A DNA stretch of 64,000 bases, taken from Nansenia antarctica. Lineage: Eukaryota; Chordata; Actinopteri; Argentiniformes; Microstomatidae. Shown here one piece after another: positions 20,377 through 31,312 of the stretch. Within the stretch, counting starts at the first letter, position 1. Each line of letters starts with the position of its first letter. Under the pieces are notes generated by a model, which worked only from the letters and a program-made list of their open reading frames with translations, was not told the DNA's origin and ran no database searches. The position numbers and the translations under genes were made by a program. The stretch is taken from positions 41,767,076-41,831,075 of the forward strand of contig OZ022340.1 in NCBI GenBank assembly GCA_963989245.1. The letters run 5' to 3'.

Positions 20377-21022
20377 TGTAACAGAGTTGGGAATGTATGT
20401 TTAGTTGTGGTGAATGTAGATGAGTTTCGCCGTGCTTGAGCAGCCCTGGTTGTTGTTGGAGCCCCCCATTGGAGTTTGGGTGTACTGCAGGTCTGCGCGT
20501 TCTTTTGTCCTTCTCTTGTTGCCGTACTTACGGTGGTACTAGAACATGGCCGCCATCTTCATGGGTATGTGCGCTATGTAAAATGCTCCTCGTGTTTTGT
20601 TGTTTGTATGGAGAATCTTGTAATGTAGGGTGAAAATGTTGGTGTAGTACTGTGCTGTTTGTTTTTACATGTATTGTGATGATGTGAAACAGAACATTTA
20701 TTGTATGTTATTTTGAACGCGCAGATTCACAAGAGTTGCAGAACAGAGAAGAATTGTGTTTTATATGTCTTCTCTGCAGGTATGTCGCTCCACATGTTGT
20801 TTGTAATTGTTATTTGTAATGTTTGAGGGAAATTTGTGTTCGTTCTGTAAACAAATTATCCTGACGTGAAATATACATAGACGGTGGTACTAGAACATGG
20901 CCGCCATCTTCATGGATTCACAAGAGTTGCAGAACAGAGAAGAATTGTGTTTTATATGTCTTCTCTGCAGGTCAAATAAAAGAATTGAATGAAAGAAGTT
21001 TGGCTGTTTGACCATCGTTACA
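20377..21022 (+). repeat. 3' LTR of the Gypsy element
   Basis: The 646-bp copy appears base-for-base identical to 12746-13391, including both YY1-type motifs and the internal duplications. CATG follows it as the target duplication. Confidence 0.95.
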
Positions 21023-21071
21023 CATGTATTTGAATGTCCACTCTCCACCCTTAAATGGCTGATAAATCTAG

Positions 21072-21245
21072 AGGATTAGGATTCCAATAAAGATTTTAAA
21101 ACCTATATCTTATATGATCAAAATCTAATAGGATTCCAATAAAGATTTTAAAACCTATATCCTATATGATCAAAATCTAATAGGATTCCAATAAAGATTT
21201 TGGAACCGATATCCTGATAGGATAGGTTCCTAAATCTAACAGGAT
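21072..21245. repeat. ~52-bp tandem repeat, three copies
   Basis: Three copies of aggattccaataaagatttt-containing units, each continuing into cctatatc and atgatcaaaatctaat, lie head to tail. It is AT-rich and contains AATAAA words that are not tied to any gene seen. Confidence 0.8.
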
Positions 21246-21795
21246 GTTTCACTCAAATTCATAACTGGTGCTATGGGTGCAGGGACTGGCAATCCATGAC
21301 ATTTTGAAGCTTTACATTGTTGTTTATAATAATTGTTATGTTTATTTTATAAGATGTAATTTCCAAACAATGGAGCAAAATAACCTTATTTGTTTGGTTA
21401 TTTGTGTTAAGAATTTATAAATAATATTTTCAAGAACCATTTTTTTTTAAATTATTGTTGTTTTTGCTGTCATCTTAATGACCAGCTAGATAAGAAAGAA
21501 CATTCTGGATTCTCTTTCAGGTACATGACCCTGCAAGTCTGATGAGGTGTATGCTGTTGTGTATTTGTTTAGCTTTCAAAAGGGGTGGGAACGGGACTCA
21601 AGGACAATTATTAACCTCATGAATTCTGCCTGTTGGTCTTCCTTATACATGTTTTGCTCACAATTACAGTATTAATAGTTAGTCATTTGACTTTCCCTCA
21701 TCTCCTCTGATCTGATCTTGCTTTCACCTGTCCAGTTATTTCATTAGGGAAATGAAACCAGAAGAGATGAGAATAATGGTGGTGTATGGTTATAC

Positions 21796-21831
<36 letters not shown>

Positions 21832-22270
21832 TACTAACTGCTGAATTATTCCCTGACTACATCGTTTTGAGACCCAACTCTTTAAAACGATCTTATCCGC
21901 AGTCCAGTGCTATTTTCAAACCATGCATATTAGATATAAATGTAATTACGTCCAACAGTGGCTATATTGCGTGATTCAGTCCTAAAACAGTGAAGGGTGA
22001 GGGCCGAGGTGATTTTGTATATAGGTTGGCAATACATTTTATAATGTAGCGCTAACATGAGAATCTAAAAAGAGGTGATCATGGAACTGTGTCCTATACT
22101 CGCCGGCATATTTGGAGTTAATCATGTTTGTTTCCTAAAATTGCGCTACACGCGGGGGTGGGACTCGTGATTGGTGTTGAAGATTTGACTCTATTAATGC
22201 TATACTACCGACTGATTTATCTCATTTCCAAAAAATCGACTTGCCCTCACCATTTTGGGGCGTTGAAATC
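21246..22270 (+). other. 5' flank of NME4; no other gene seen
   Basis: The stretch includes an (AAT)n run at about 21798-21829 and otherwise unique-looking AT-rich DNA. The NME4 promoter and 5' untranslated region must lie in or near the last few hundred bases. I see no clear TATA box or CpG-rich block there, and no transcription start can be fixed. Confidence 0.4.
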
Positions 22271-22418
22271 ATGGTACTCTATCAACGGTGTGTGTTTCAG
22301 AACTTTTTCCTACGGGGTCAAAAATATGCATTTCAGCCGACAAGGAAAACTCCTATACCACAGTTCGCGTTTACCCTGCGGCTTGGGTATCGAGGTGTTG
22401 GACACAATACCACATCAG
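22271..22418 (+). CDS. nme4: NME4 exon 1: mitochondrial targeting leader
   Basis: The ATG at 22271 opens 49 codons plus one base, ending at a CAG/gtattt donor. The encoded leader has several Arg and Lys residues, many aromatic and hydroxyl residues and no Asp or Glu, which is the composition of a mitochondrial presequence. It joins in phase to the kinase core, where a GERTLIAVKPDG motif follows. Leader sequences are poorly conserved, so the support is composition, phase and position, not similarity. An upstream in-frame TTG gives a longer open frame but is unlikely to start translation. Confidence 0.65.
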
Positions 22419-23385
22419 GTATTTACATTCTTAAATGTTCCTAAATTGTTAATTGTATAGCCTAGGTCTTTGCGTTTATTAGAGGTGTTTGCACACCTTA
22501 GGTTTCTCGGTGCCTATAGAGAAGTAGCCTATTGTGGAGAATCAATAATATTGTTGTGTTCGTTGCCCCCATAAGATAAACCGTATGTGGCCAAAGGTCG
22601 CATTGGCTTACACTATTTGTTCAGCGGGTATCAGATCACCGTTTGATTTAATTCACAATAACCGCCAATAATCTGATTTGGCAAACATCGCTCAGACCAA
22701 ACGCGATCATGTCTGGGTCATAGCGCCGCTGGAGACATACTATACTAGGACTTCACTTTTGCTTTAATTATTTAATCCAACAGACGCATTTGAATGAGTT
22801 ATTATTAGACTACTTAAACGAGAGTTGATTAATTGTACGGAATCCAAGTCTTAAAGACGCTCATCTCAGTCTGTCCTCTAGGCGCTCCTACCGTGGGTGC
22901 ATTTTTACGCACACGAGCCTTCACGTGCTCTTTAATGAGTTATGTTTAGTGAGTCGTCAGTCCATATATTAACTCAGACCATGTTCCCCAAATTAAAATA
23001 TCATCTGGCCACTCCATATGGCCAGTTTGATGCATTAGGCCTAAACTGTGATATTATTTTACTGTCAGCATTCGATAGCGGTTTTTTTTAACTAACAGGA
23101 TAAATGATGTATAAATTGGATGCATGGTAAAATCAAATGAACATATGACATCTCCAAAATAGTTGTGTGACTTGCTGGCCGGGCCGATGGCTATGAAATT
23201 CTGCGTATGAAAATTCTGATTGGAATTCATTTGCGCAAAATGAAACCAATCTGCTCCGTGTTTTTATGACTTGTTTAGATTAAGTAGTCTACCATCATGT
23301 GGTCACATGTGTTTAATTTCTCACGCTTGTACTGTATGTAGGTTGTGTATGGTATATCAGTGCTGAAGTGTGTGTTTGAGTGAGA

Positions 23386-23421
23386 GAGAGAGAGAGAGAT
23401 TTATTTATTTATTTATTTATT
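23386..23421. repeat. (GA)n(TTTA)n microsatellite in NME4 intron 1
   Basis: A gaga run is followed by about five ttta units, 45-80 bp before the exon 2 acceptor. Confidence 0.9.
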
Positions 23422-23464
23422 CCATGGTTGTGTGATTGATGATGGGTCTATGTATGCATAATAG

Positions 23465-23586
23465 AGATAGGGGAACGGACTCTGATTGCTGTGAAACCAG
23501 ATGGAGTCCAGCGCCGCCTAGTGGGGATAATCATGCAGCGTTTTGAGCAGAGAGGCTTCAAACTGGTGGGCCTGAAGATGCTACAG
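23465..23586 (+). CDS. nme4: NME4 exon 2: N-terminal part of the NDP kinase fold
   Basis: The exon encodes GERTLIAVKPDGVQRRLVG and the following helix FEQRGFKLVGLKMLQ. The Lys of AVKPDGVQR is the conserved active-site lysine of NDP kinases. The acceptor aatag and donor CAG/gtgaga fit phases 1 to 0. The acceptor's pyrimidine tract is weak, but the frame join supports the chosen site. Confidence 0.92.
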
Positions 23587-24177
23587 GTGAGAGAGTGCTT
23601 GTAAGGCACAAAGAAGAAATCTGCCCCAATTGGGTCAAGTGGCTAATATAACATTGTAGGGATGAATTGAAATACAAATTCAATTAGATCATTCAGGAAT
23701 TCATCATGAATTGGAATTGAATTTTCAAGCAGCAGAATGTTATAGAGGGTAGATTCAGTTTACTAACAGATAAAACAAAACAAAACAGTTTTGCTCCATT
23801 TGCTGTGATTGTAAATTTCATTAATGTATGTTTATCGTTTGCCTCGAGGTTAACCACAGCTATCTCACTAGCTAAACATTCTAACATCTCCACTGAGTTG
23901 ATGGACATTAACCCCTCTCCATGTATCATTGATTAATAGGCTTATTGGAATTGAATTAGAATGTAGACCTTGGTACTTGAATTACAGCCAGCCAGGAGCA
24001 GTAACAGGGGCCTTGCGGCCGAGTCATGAAGAAAAGGTACCCGATGCCTCCCACTCAGCATTGAGGGTTGGACTGGGGGGGGGTCACGTCTAGCCATGTC
24101 TAGTACAAAGTCATTTGGATTATGCATGTACAAGTTGGTACAGTAATATATATTAAAAAATATGTAATAGATTACAA
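23587..24177 (+). other. NME4 intron 2, 5' part; no feature seen
   Basis: AT-rich intron with short aattca/gaattg iterations around 23660-23720. I recognise no exon or known repeat before the LINE fragment at 24178. Confidence 0.4.
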
Positions 24178-24469
24178 GCTGCCCAAAATAAACGTATTAG
24201 AGTTGTTCTGAAGCTCCCCTCTCACACTGACCTGACGGCCCAACACTTTAAAACCCTTGGATGGCTCAAGGTGGAGGACAGAGTGGCCATGCTAAAACTC
24301 AGACTGGTCCATGGCATTTACCATGACTCTGCACCCAATTATTTTCGACGTTATTTTAAACGGACTTTGGACACCCATAACCATAGGACCAGGGCCAGTG
24401 TTCAAAATGTGAGCACCGTGGGTTTTAGGACATTGGTAGGGAAAAATACCTTTGCTTTCTCTTGAGCAG
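24178..24469 (+). mobile_element. LINE reverse-transcriptase C-terminal fragment, 5' half
   Basis: The frame includes RVVLKLPSHTDLTAQHFK-like text and then TLGWLKVEDRVAMLKLRLVH, typical of the region after the reverse transcriptase in fish LINEs. It is cut at AGCAG (24465-24469) by a Gypsy element and resumes at 28824. Confidence 0.6.
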
Positions 24470-24644
24470 TGTGGTGTTATTGTTATTGTGTACAGGCCAC
24501 CGTAGTGACATCAGGGCAGGTTGCCTAGGTTACGACAAGACAACAACAGACGGGTATTGTAGAGCTACGGAGCGAGTTAAAATAAAGACACTTACATTTA
24601 AATACAGAAGGACTCACGTGTATGTTTAGGAGAATAACACGACA
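24470..24644 (+). repeat. 5' LTR of the decayed Gypsy element
   Basis: 175 bp with inverted ends TGTGGTGTTATT and AATAACACGACA, and an AATAAA-like word at about 24580. Such short LTRs suggest a Mag-like Gypsy lineage. Confidence 0.9.
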
Positions 24645-24656
24645 TGGTGTCAGAAG
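24645..24656 (+). promoter_or_regulatory. Primer binding site, tRNA-Leu type
   Basis: TGGTGTCAGAAG directly follows the LTR and matches the complement of the tRNA-Leu 3' end (…CTGACACCA). Confidence 0.65.
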
Positions 24657-24694
24657 TCCTTTAAGTGAGTGTTAAGAGTTAGGTCGGCCGACAA

Positions 24695-25378
24695 GTGTCA
24701 TTTGAGCTCGTGACGGTGAGAAGGGAGAAGAAAAGGATGGTTGATAATGCTAACGCGGGAGCAGCTGCAGCCCAGAGAGCGGCGCCAGTTTCAAGTGCTA
24801 CGTTCAGCATCCAGCCTCCGGAGTCCTTCGACTTTTCAAAGCCGCAAGAGTGGGCCAAATGGATACGCAGGTTTGAAAGATTTCGTCTGGCAAGTAACCT
24901 GAATGTTAGCACTGAAGAGAATCAAGTCAACACACTAATATATTGTATGGGAGATGAGGCGGATGATATTTTACGTGGACTAAATCTGACTGATGCTCTA
25001 AGATGTACTTACCAAGGGGTGCGAGATGGATTACAGGGTTTCTTCGTAGTCAAGAAAAACGTTATCTACGAGCTTGCCAAATTTAACATGCGCAAGCAGG
25101 GAGAATGCGAGACGGTGGACTCATTTGTGACGGCACTATATGCGCTGGCGGAGCATTGTACATATGGAGTACTACATGACGAGCTGATTCGTGACAGGCT
25201 TGTCGTTGGACTGATGGATAAGCGGCTGTCCGAACGCATGCAGCTGGACCCGGACTTGACCCTGGAAAAGGCAATAAACATGGCGAGGCAGAGTGAAGAG
25301 GTGAAAAGACAGCAATCTTCTCTGCGAGGGGACACCAGGACAGAGGCAAGTGATGCTAAATCTGTAGACAGTGTTTAA
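24695..25378 (+). pseudogene. Gag of the decayed Gypsy element (N-terminal part)
   Basis: A 227-residue frame resembles a Gypsy capsid: FSIQPPESFDFSKPQEWAKW near residue 47 and RRFERFRLAS just after. It ends at a TAA and the zinc knuckle (CHSCGKKGHYKRVC, about 25530) lies in the next frame, so gag is frame-broken. Confidence 0.75.
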
Positions 25379-25395
25379 GAGCAGTAGCAAGACAT

Positions 25396-28300
25396 ATGCT
25401 AAAAACAAACCTCAACAGGCTAACAGCTACCCAGCCAAGCCACACAGTGCCCAATACTCAAAGGGGAAAAATGTCCAGTGTCATAAATGCGGCAGCTCTC
25501 TGCCCCATTCACAGCGCTAATGAGGTGAAATGTCATTCATGTGGGAAGAAGGGGCATTACAAGCGTGTGTGTAAGTCATCCAAATCTGTACATGAGGTTG
25601 AAGAGGACTATTCCTGCTCCTGTGAAGAGGATGAGGACTGTATGTTCTTAGGCAGCATCACAGCTGATGGTGAGCCATGGATGGTCAACATAAACATCGA
25701 TGACAGACGTGTGCCATTCAAAATAGACACCGGTGCTGATGTTACAGTGATGCCTCACACTGTTTTTCAAGAGATCTACAGAGACAAGGATCCACCTACC
25801 CTCCGGAAGTCAACTAAGCCACTGATGGGACCTGGGAGGAGTCCACTAGATGTTGTGGGCGTCGCCACTGATGGACAAGGTCAAGCAAGAACTGTCCCGC
25901 ATGGAAAGCCTTGGAGTGATCAGCCGAATCGAGGAGCCAACTGACTGGTGTGCCGGCATCGTGGTGGTTCCCAAGAAGACAGGTGCTGTTCGCATCTGTG
26001 TTGATCTCACGAACCTCAATGAGTCAGTGTGCCGGGAAAAGTACACCCAACAGTGGAGGAAACACTGGGAATGCTGGCTGGAACCAGAATATTCAGCAAG
26101 TTGGACGCAAATATGGGATTTTGGCAAATACCTCTGACTGAAGATTCATCAAAGTACACCACCTTCATCACGCCCTTTGGCCGATATTACTTCAATCGTC
26201 TACCTTTCGGCATCGCCTCCGCCCCCGAACACTTCCAAAACAGAATGGTGACGGAGGTCACGGAAGGGCTGTAGGGTGTCGTCTGCCACATGGACGATGT
26301 GCTGGTGTGGGGCCGAACACAAGAGGAGCATGATGCTCTTCTGCACGTCGTGCTGGGGAGGATCGAGAAGGCCGGAATCACCCTGAACATCGATAAGTGC
26401 GACCTGTCGAAAGAAGAGGTGACCTTTCTAGGCCATATAATCTTCACCAGTGGCATTAGCCCCGACCCAAGTAAGACAGAGGCTGTGAGGAGGATGGAGG
26501 AGCCGACGAATGTGAGTGAGCTGAGAAGCTTTCTCGGCATGGTAAACCAGCTGGGGAAGTTTATCCCACAGCTGGTGGAGAGAGACAAGCCTCTGCGAGA
26601 CCTTCTGTCAAAGAAGAACTGCTGGCTGTGGGGCTTCGAGCAGGCCAGGGCCTTTCAAGATTTGAAGGATGCACTAATATCCCCACCAGTGTTGGCCATG
26701 TACGACTCCAACAGGGAGTGCAAAGTCTTACGGCTTAGGGAGTGTGCTTCTCCAAAAATGGGATGGAGTGTGGAGACCTGTAGCCTACGTGTCGCGGTCT
26801 CTCACCCAAACTGAGCAGAGATACGCACAGGTTGAGAAGGAGGCCTTAGGCCTGACCTGGGCTTGCGAGCGGTTTCGCAACTTTCTCATCGGCAGACACT
26901 TCCAGCTAGAGACAGACCACAAGCCTCTCCTGAGTCTCCTGGGGTCTCAGCCGCTGGACACTCTCCCTCCACGGATTCTGCGCTTCCGGATGCGCCTGAT
27001 GCGCTATTCCTACTCCATTGCTCATGTGCCAGGAAAGTGCCTGTGGACTGCCGATACACTCTCACGTGCTCCTGTGAAGAGGAGAGAGACACCGGATGAG
27101 GAGTTATTCGAGAATACTAACATCTACGTGGACATGATAATGGAGAACCTGCCAGCGAGCACCGCCTATCTGGACGAGCTGAGAGAGCAGCTGAAGGGGG
27201 ACAGTGTGTGCACACGGGTGATGCAGCTGAGTGCAGAGGGATGGCCAGCACACAACAACAGTGAACCGGCTCTTAGGCTGTACTGGGCGGAACAGGCGCT
27301 ACTCACAGTAGAGGATGGACTTTTGCTGAGGGGAAGCAGGCTCGTCATCCCTTCAACAATGAGAAATTAGGTGCTTGCCAGGCTGCATGAAGGCCACCAG
27401 GGGGTGGTAAAGTGCAGGGAGCGCGCAAGACAGTCTGTATGGTGGCCCGGGCTGAGCCAGCAGCTGAATGAATTAGTCCTCAACTGCCGAACATGCAGCG
27501 AAGAGAGACAGAACCAAAAGGAGCCGCTGATGCCATCTCAATACCCAGGGCGACCATGGCAGAAATTGGGAGCAGACCTGTTCATGCTGGAGAGCAAGAC
27601 ATACCTGCTGGTTGTGGATTATGCATCAAGATACGTGGAGATCGCTCTGCTGACCCCCACAAAATCAACTGATGTCATCCACCACCTCAAATCGATCTAT
27701 GCACGGCACGGCATCCCAGAGGAACTGGTGACGGACAACGGGCCGCAGTTCTCCGGAATGGCCTTTGCGGCATTTGCAGCGTCCTACAGATGTCACAAGC
27801 AGCCCGAAATATCCTCAAAGTAATGGGGAAGCAGAACGGGCTGTCAAGACAGTAAAAGGTCTCCTGAAGAAGGCAGCCGACCCATACCGCGCTCTGCTGG
27901 CGTACAGAGCCACCCCGTTGCATAACGAATACAGTCCAGCTCAACTTCTGATGAGGAGGAGACTCCGCACGACGGTGCCTACGCTTCCTGCTCTACTGGT
28001 CCCTGCTCTTCCCGACAGTGAGGCGGTGGTCCTGAAAGAAGAGTTAAAGAGGAGGAGAGACACACAAAGCTACAACCGGCGTCATCGTGCAAGAAGTCTC
28101 GACAGACTCACTCCTGGAAAGGAAGTGTGGGTCACCGATCAAAATGCAACTCGAGTCGTGGTCAGGAACCACCCTACTCCGCGGTCGTACATCGTGGATG
28201 GACCTCATGGGACAGTACGGCGAAACCGGCGCCATCTCATCCCCATGGAGCCCTCACCGGCGCAGAGTGGCGGTGGTGCTACTGAGCAACCTCTGGGATG

Positions 28301-28436
28301 TGTCCCAAAGCAGAATTCGGCAGAACCAACGGACCGGAATGTCCCAGAACCACCAGCTACTCCTAGAACCAGGTCTGGGAGAGTTTTGGTGAAACCAAGT
28401 AGGTTGGACAAAAAAAAAAGAGAGAGACATTTCTGA
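25396..28436 (+). pseudogene. Pol of the decayed Gypsy element, multiply interrupted
   Basis: Successive open segments carry the zinc knuckle and protease (KIDTGADVTVMP, about 25720), a shortened reverse transcriptase (FNRLPFGIASAPEHFQNRM near 26200, then a stop at 26272, then HMDDVLVWGR near 26290), RNase H (about 26740-27370), a stop at 27368, and integrase (HEGHQGVVKCRERA with NCRTC, then VTDNGPQFSG near 27730, and SNGEAERAVKTVKG after another frame change). Part of the region between protease and reverse transcriptase is missing. This copy cannot make functional protein. The 28436 end is the last open segment. Confidence 0.85.
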
Positions 28437-28643
28437 AAGAGAATGAAGATGTTGAAAAAAAAGGTTATGTTTAAGAGATGTGTTCATGCTTTTTTTATGT
28501 TTGTATATATATATATATAGGGTTGTTAGTAGAATTGTTTATTTGATCAGGTTCAGATCAGACCTTTTAGTTATAGAGGCAGAATAATCCTCTAAGGTCT
28601 GATGAATCAATGGCAGTCTACCCATTGATTCTAGAAAGAGAGA

Positions 28644-28818
28644 TGTGGTGTTATTGTTATTGTGTACAGGCTACCGTAGTGACATCAGGGCAGGTTGCCT
28701 AGGTTACGACGAGACAACAACAGACGGGTATTGTAGAGCTACGGAGCGAGTTAAAATAAAGACACTTCCATTTAAATACAGAAGGACTCACGTGTATGTT
28801 TAGGAGAATAACACGACA
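28644..28818 (+). repeat. 3' LTR of the decayed Gypsy element
   Basis: 175 bp, about three differences from the 5' LTR, preceded by a purine tract agaaagagaga. Confidence 0.9.
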
Positions 28819-28823
28819 AGCAG

Positions 28824-29218
28824 TAGCATGGAATAATCTCCCAGCTTCTCTTAAATCTATTAGCCCTCTAAATCAGTTTAAAGTGGCAGTGAAAAGGTGG
28901 CTGTTGGCACACCTGGAGCAGTAGAGACCTTCCATGGCCTGCTTTTGTTTTCTGGATGCCCTGTTTAAAGTGCTTCATAATGTTTTATAGTGTTTTATAA
29001 TGTTTCACATTGTGTTTTATATTGTTGTCTTGATTGTTGCCACTGTGTATGTTGATGCCTTGTCTGTCAGGTCTGTCATGTGGAAGAGGACCACAGTGGA
29101 AATAAGTCTCTGACTTTTCTGTGTTTTATCCTTGTAAGTTATTGAGTGTCACACTGTGATTTTATGTATGTGTCTCTTTTTAACTTTCAAATAAATCAAA
29201 TCAAATCAAAATCAAAAT
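28824..29218 (+). mobile_element. LINE C-terminal fragment and 3' tail, second half
   Basis: The frame resumes with AWNNLPASLKSISPLNQFKV and LAHLEQ before a stop near 28923. It is followed by a 3' untranslated region and a (caaat)n tail at about 29190-29218. It is the other half of 24178-24469. Confidence 0.65.
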
Positions 29219-29609
29219 GTCCAGGGAATGTACTTGTACATCAAGCCACCTCGAGCTATGGAAACAGGAGATAGGCTCCTGCCCCCTAAGGCCATTAGGC
29301 TCGATAGAACCATCGGTTCTCAAGGCTACTTATTTTACTTGAATTACACCAGTGATCTCTATTCTTACACTAAACTAGTTTTTTGTAATAAGGAGTTGGG
29401 ACAGATACTCATTAATTTCCATGTAGGTCCATTCGTTTGGTACATTTTAGATGAGTTTATTAAAAGGTATACTCAACTGGTATTTATTAACTTACATAGT
29501 AGTATATTTTGCACTATTAATTAATAGGAAATTATGTTGAAATGACCTTTACTTATGTCATTTCCATAGCAACACCAGAAAAGTGAGTTGAGGGTTGTTT
29601 TCTGTGCAG
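29219..29609 (+). other. NME4 intron 2, 3' part; no feature seen
   Basis: One open frame (about 29228-29524) spans it but matches no family I know, and no splice sites support an exon. Treated as non-coding intron. Confidence 0.4.
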
Positions 29610-29711
29610 GCCCCGGAGGAGTTACTCTCCCAACACTACCAGGACCTGAGGAAGAAGACCTTCTACCCAGGTCTGGTGCGTTACATGACCTCTGGCCCTG
29701 TGGTTGCCATG
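29610..29711 (+). CDS. nme4: NME4 exon 3
   Basis: The 34 codons include HYQDLRKKTFYPGLVRYM (with the conserved Tyr of the nucleotide pocket) and SGPVVAM. Acceptor tgtgcag and donor ATG/gtgagt are both strong, phase 0 on both sides. The preceding intron is 6 kb because of a Gypsy element inside a LINE. Confidence 0.93.
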
Positions 29712-29899
29712 GTGAGTTCTCCTGCCCCAACTTAGAGAACCTGCCCAGTTTCTTACTTATTTGTATTTCCCGTTAAGATACCTACATAATGTTAAAAATC
29801 TTACAGGTGGATAACCTTTCACATTACAAAACGAGTAAAGGGTTCTATTACAATGTGCATGGCTTTCTCATTTGAGAGTTGACATTTACAAAACATACA

Positions 29900-30024
29900 G
29901 GGCCGGTTTCAGAGACAAGGCTTAAGCCTAGTCCTGGACTAAATCACACTTTCAATGTAAAATCTCCATTGAAGATGTTTTTTAGTCTAGGATTAGGCTT
30001 AAGCCTTGTCTGTGAAACCGGCCC
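29900..30024. mobile_element. 125-bp palindromic MITE in NME4 intron 3
   Basis: The ends GGGCCGGTTTC and GAAACCGGCCC enclose two nearly complementary halves built on acaaggcttaagcct. A 3-bp duplication ACA flanks it (29897-29899, 30025-30027), as in PIF/Harbinger-type insertions. Confidence 0.7.
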
Positions 30025-30030
30025 ACAGAG

Positions 30031-30580
30031 TAGTTAAAAAGCTAAGATTTAAGGTGGGCTTATTTTATAGGAATAGATTGTGCAATCAACTTTCATGCCA
30101 GTGCTTGATGATGGTGATGTCATCTATGGAAGTGCAGCAGCCGCTACTCTTAAACCTTTGGATGCCATCTACCATAGTGGCCTTCGCTTCATCACAGGTG
30201 ATAGTTATAGCTTATTGCAAAAAGTTGTCTGGACCAAGATCTCTTCATTACTCGTAGGTCTATTCATCATAGAAAAGGTCCCCTTTTAAGCCCTACTGCA
30301 TAAACCGCCGGCTTGCCTAACCTCATTATTGAAAAAACTAAAATAAATCTTTCTCAGGGTTGGTTAACTTTTGAGGTTCCTCAGGTTTCCACCGAACTGT
30401 GTAAAGCCGCTTTTATTTGGGTGCACCTCACTGCTGGAACAATACACAAAGTACAAGTGGTTGTTCAATTTAAAATATTGATTGAGGACTCAGAAAAAAA
30501 ACGTGGTTGGTTTTCTTGATTGTGTTTTATAATGTTGCAATTTTGTATGATGCTTGGTTGTAAATTGTATGTATGCAGGG
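30031..30580 (+). mobile_element. LINE reverse-transcriptase C-terminal fragment
   Basis: Broken frames carry PVLDDGDVIYGSAAAATLKP and YHSGLRFITGDSYS, then TFEVPQVSTELCKAAF. These are typical of the post-reverse-transcriptase region of fish LINEs. The copy is 5'-truncated and full of frame shifts. Confidence 0.55.
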
Positions 30581-30621
30581 CTCCCTTGTAAAAGAGACCA
30601 GTTGTCCTCAATTTGTGATAT

Positions 30622-30975
30622 ACAGTTAGGTCCATATATATTTGGACACAGACAGAATGTTTATTATGTATGTAGCTCCCTCTTTTTCAAGGGATCAAAA
30701 GTAATTGGACAATTGACTCAAAAGCTGTTTCATGGGCCAGTGTGTGCTTTTCCTTCATTATTTCTTTATCAATTAAGCAGGTAAAAGGTCTGAGTTGATT
30801 CCAAGTGTGGCATTTGCATTTGGAAGCTGTTGCTGTATACGCACAACGTGCAGTCAACGGAGCTCTCAATGCAAGTGAAACAGGCCATCCTTAGGCTGCA
30901 AAAACAACCAAAATATCCATCAGAGAGATAGTGAGAACATTAGGAGTGGCCAAATGAACAGTTTGATATACAGTA
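30622..30975 (+). mobile_element. Tc1/mariner remnant in NME4 intron 3
   Basis: Begins with the Tc1-type terminus cagttaggtccatatatatt tgga and includes a decayed transposase N-terminal stretch (VKQAILRLQK-like, about 30868-30900). No full transposase. Confidence 0.5.
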
Positions 30976-31199
30976 CATTCGCACAGTATGATATGAACTT
31001 CATTGCCTACATGTTTATTTGAGTTGCCTTATCATTTCAGCGTGCTTTTAAGTAATGACATGGCTTCAGTATATCCACCACCATGGCATGGATGAACTCT
31101 TAATTAATAAAAAATAAATAAATAAATAAAATAAAAATCGGAATATTTATTCCTGGGTTTGTGACATAGCCCTGTATTGTTCATCCTTCCGTTGTTAAG

Positions 31200-31312
31200 G
31201 TGTGGGAGGGGCCTGATGTTGTCCAGACATGTCGGATCATGGTGGGAGCCACCAACCCTGCCAAGGCCCAGCCAGGAACTGTCAGAGGGGACTTCAGCAC
31301 TCATGTCAGCAG
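31200..31312 (+). CDS. nme4: NME4 exon 4
   Basis: The exon encodes VWEGPDVVQTCRIMVGATNP and then QPGTVRGDFSTHVS. The Arg after Cys and the Arg of RGDF correspond to the phosphate-binding arginines of the family, and Thr of ATNP is also conserved. The acceptor ttgttaag and donor AG/gtaaac set phase 0 to 2. Confidence 0.92.

Larger units (their letters stand above)
12742..21026 (+). mobile_element. Full-length young Gypsy LTR retrotransposon
   Basis: Identical 646-bp LTRs (12746-13391 and 20377-21022) start TGTAACAG and end GTTACA, with a 4-bp target duplication CATG at 12742-12745 and 21023-21026. The order is LTR, tRNA-His primer site, gag, protease, reverse transcriptase, RNase H, integrase, purine tract, LTR. 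This order (integrase last) is Gypsy rather than Copia. No envelope gene is seen. LTR identity means a very recent insertion, yet integrase has one frame break near 18860. Confidence 0.95.
24465..28823 (+). mobile_element. Decayed Gypsy retrotransposon with short LTRs, inside a LINE
   Basis: Two 175-bp LTRs (24470-24644 and 28644-28818) begin TGTGGTG and end CACGACA, with target duplication AGCAG at 24465-24469 and 28819-28823. The LTRs differ at about three positions. The primer site TGGTGTCAGAAG (24645-) matches tRNA-Leu. Gag, protease, reverse transcriptase, RNase H and integrase remnants follow in order, with several stops and frame breaks. Confidence 0.9.

Noticed and set aside
29228..29524. 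98-residue frame before NME4 exon 3
   Set aside because: No recognisable domain and no splice sites that would join it to the NME4 frame.
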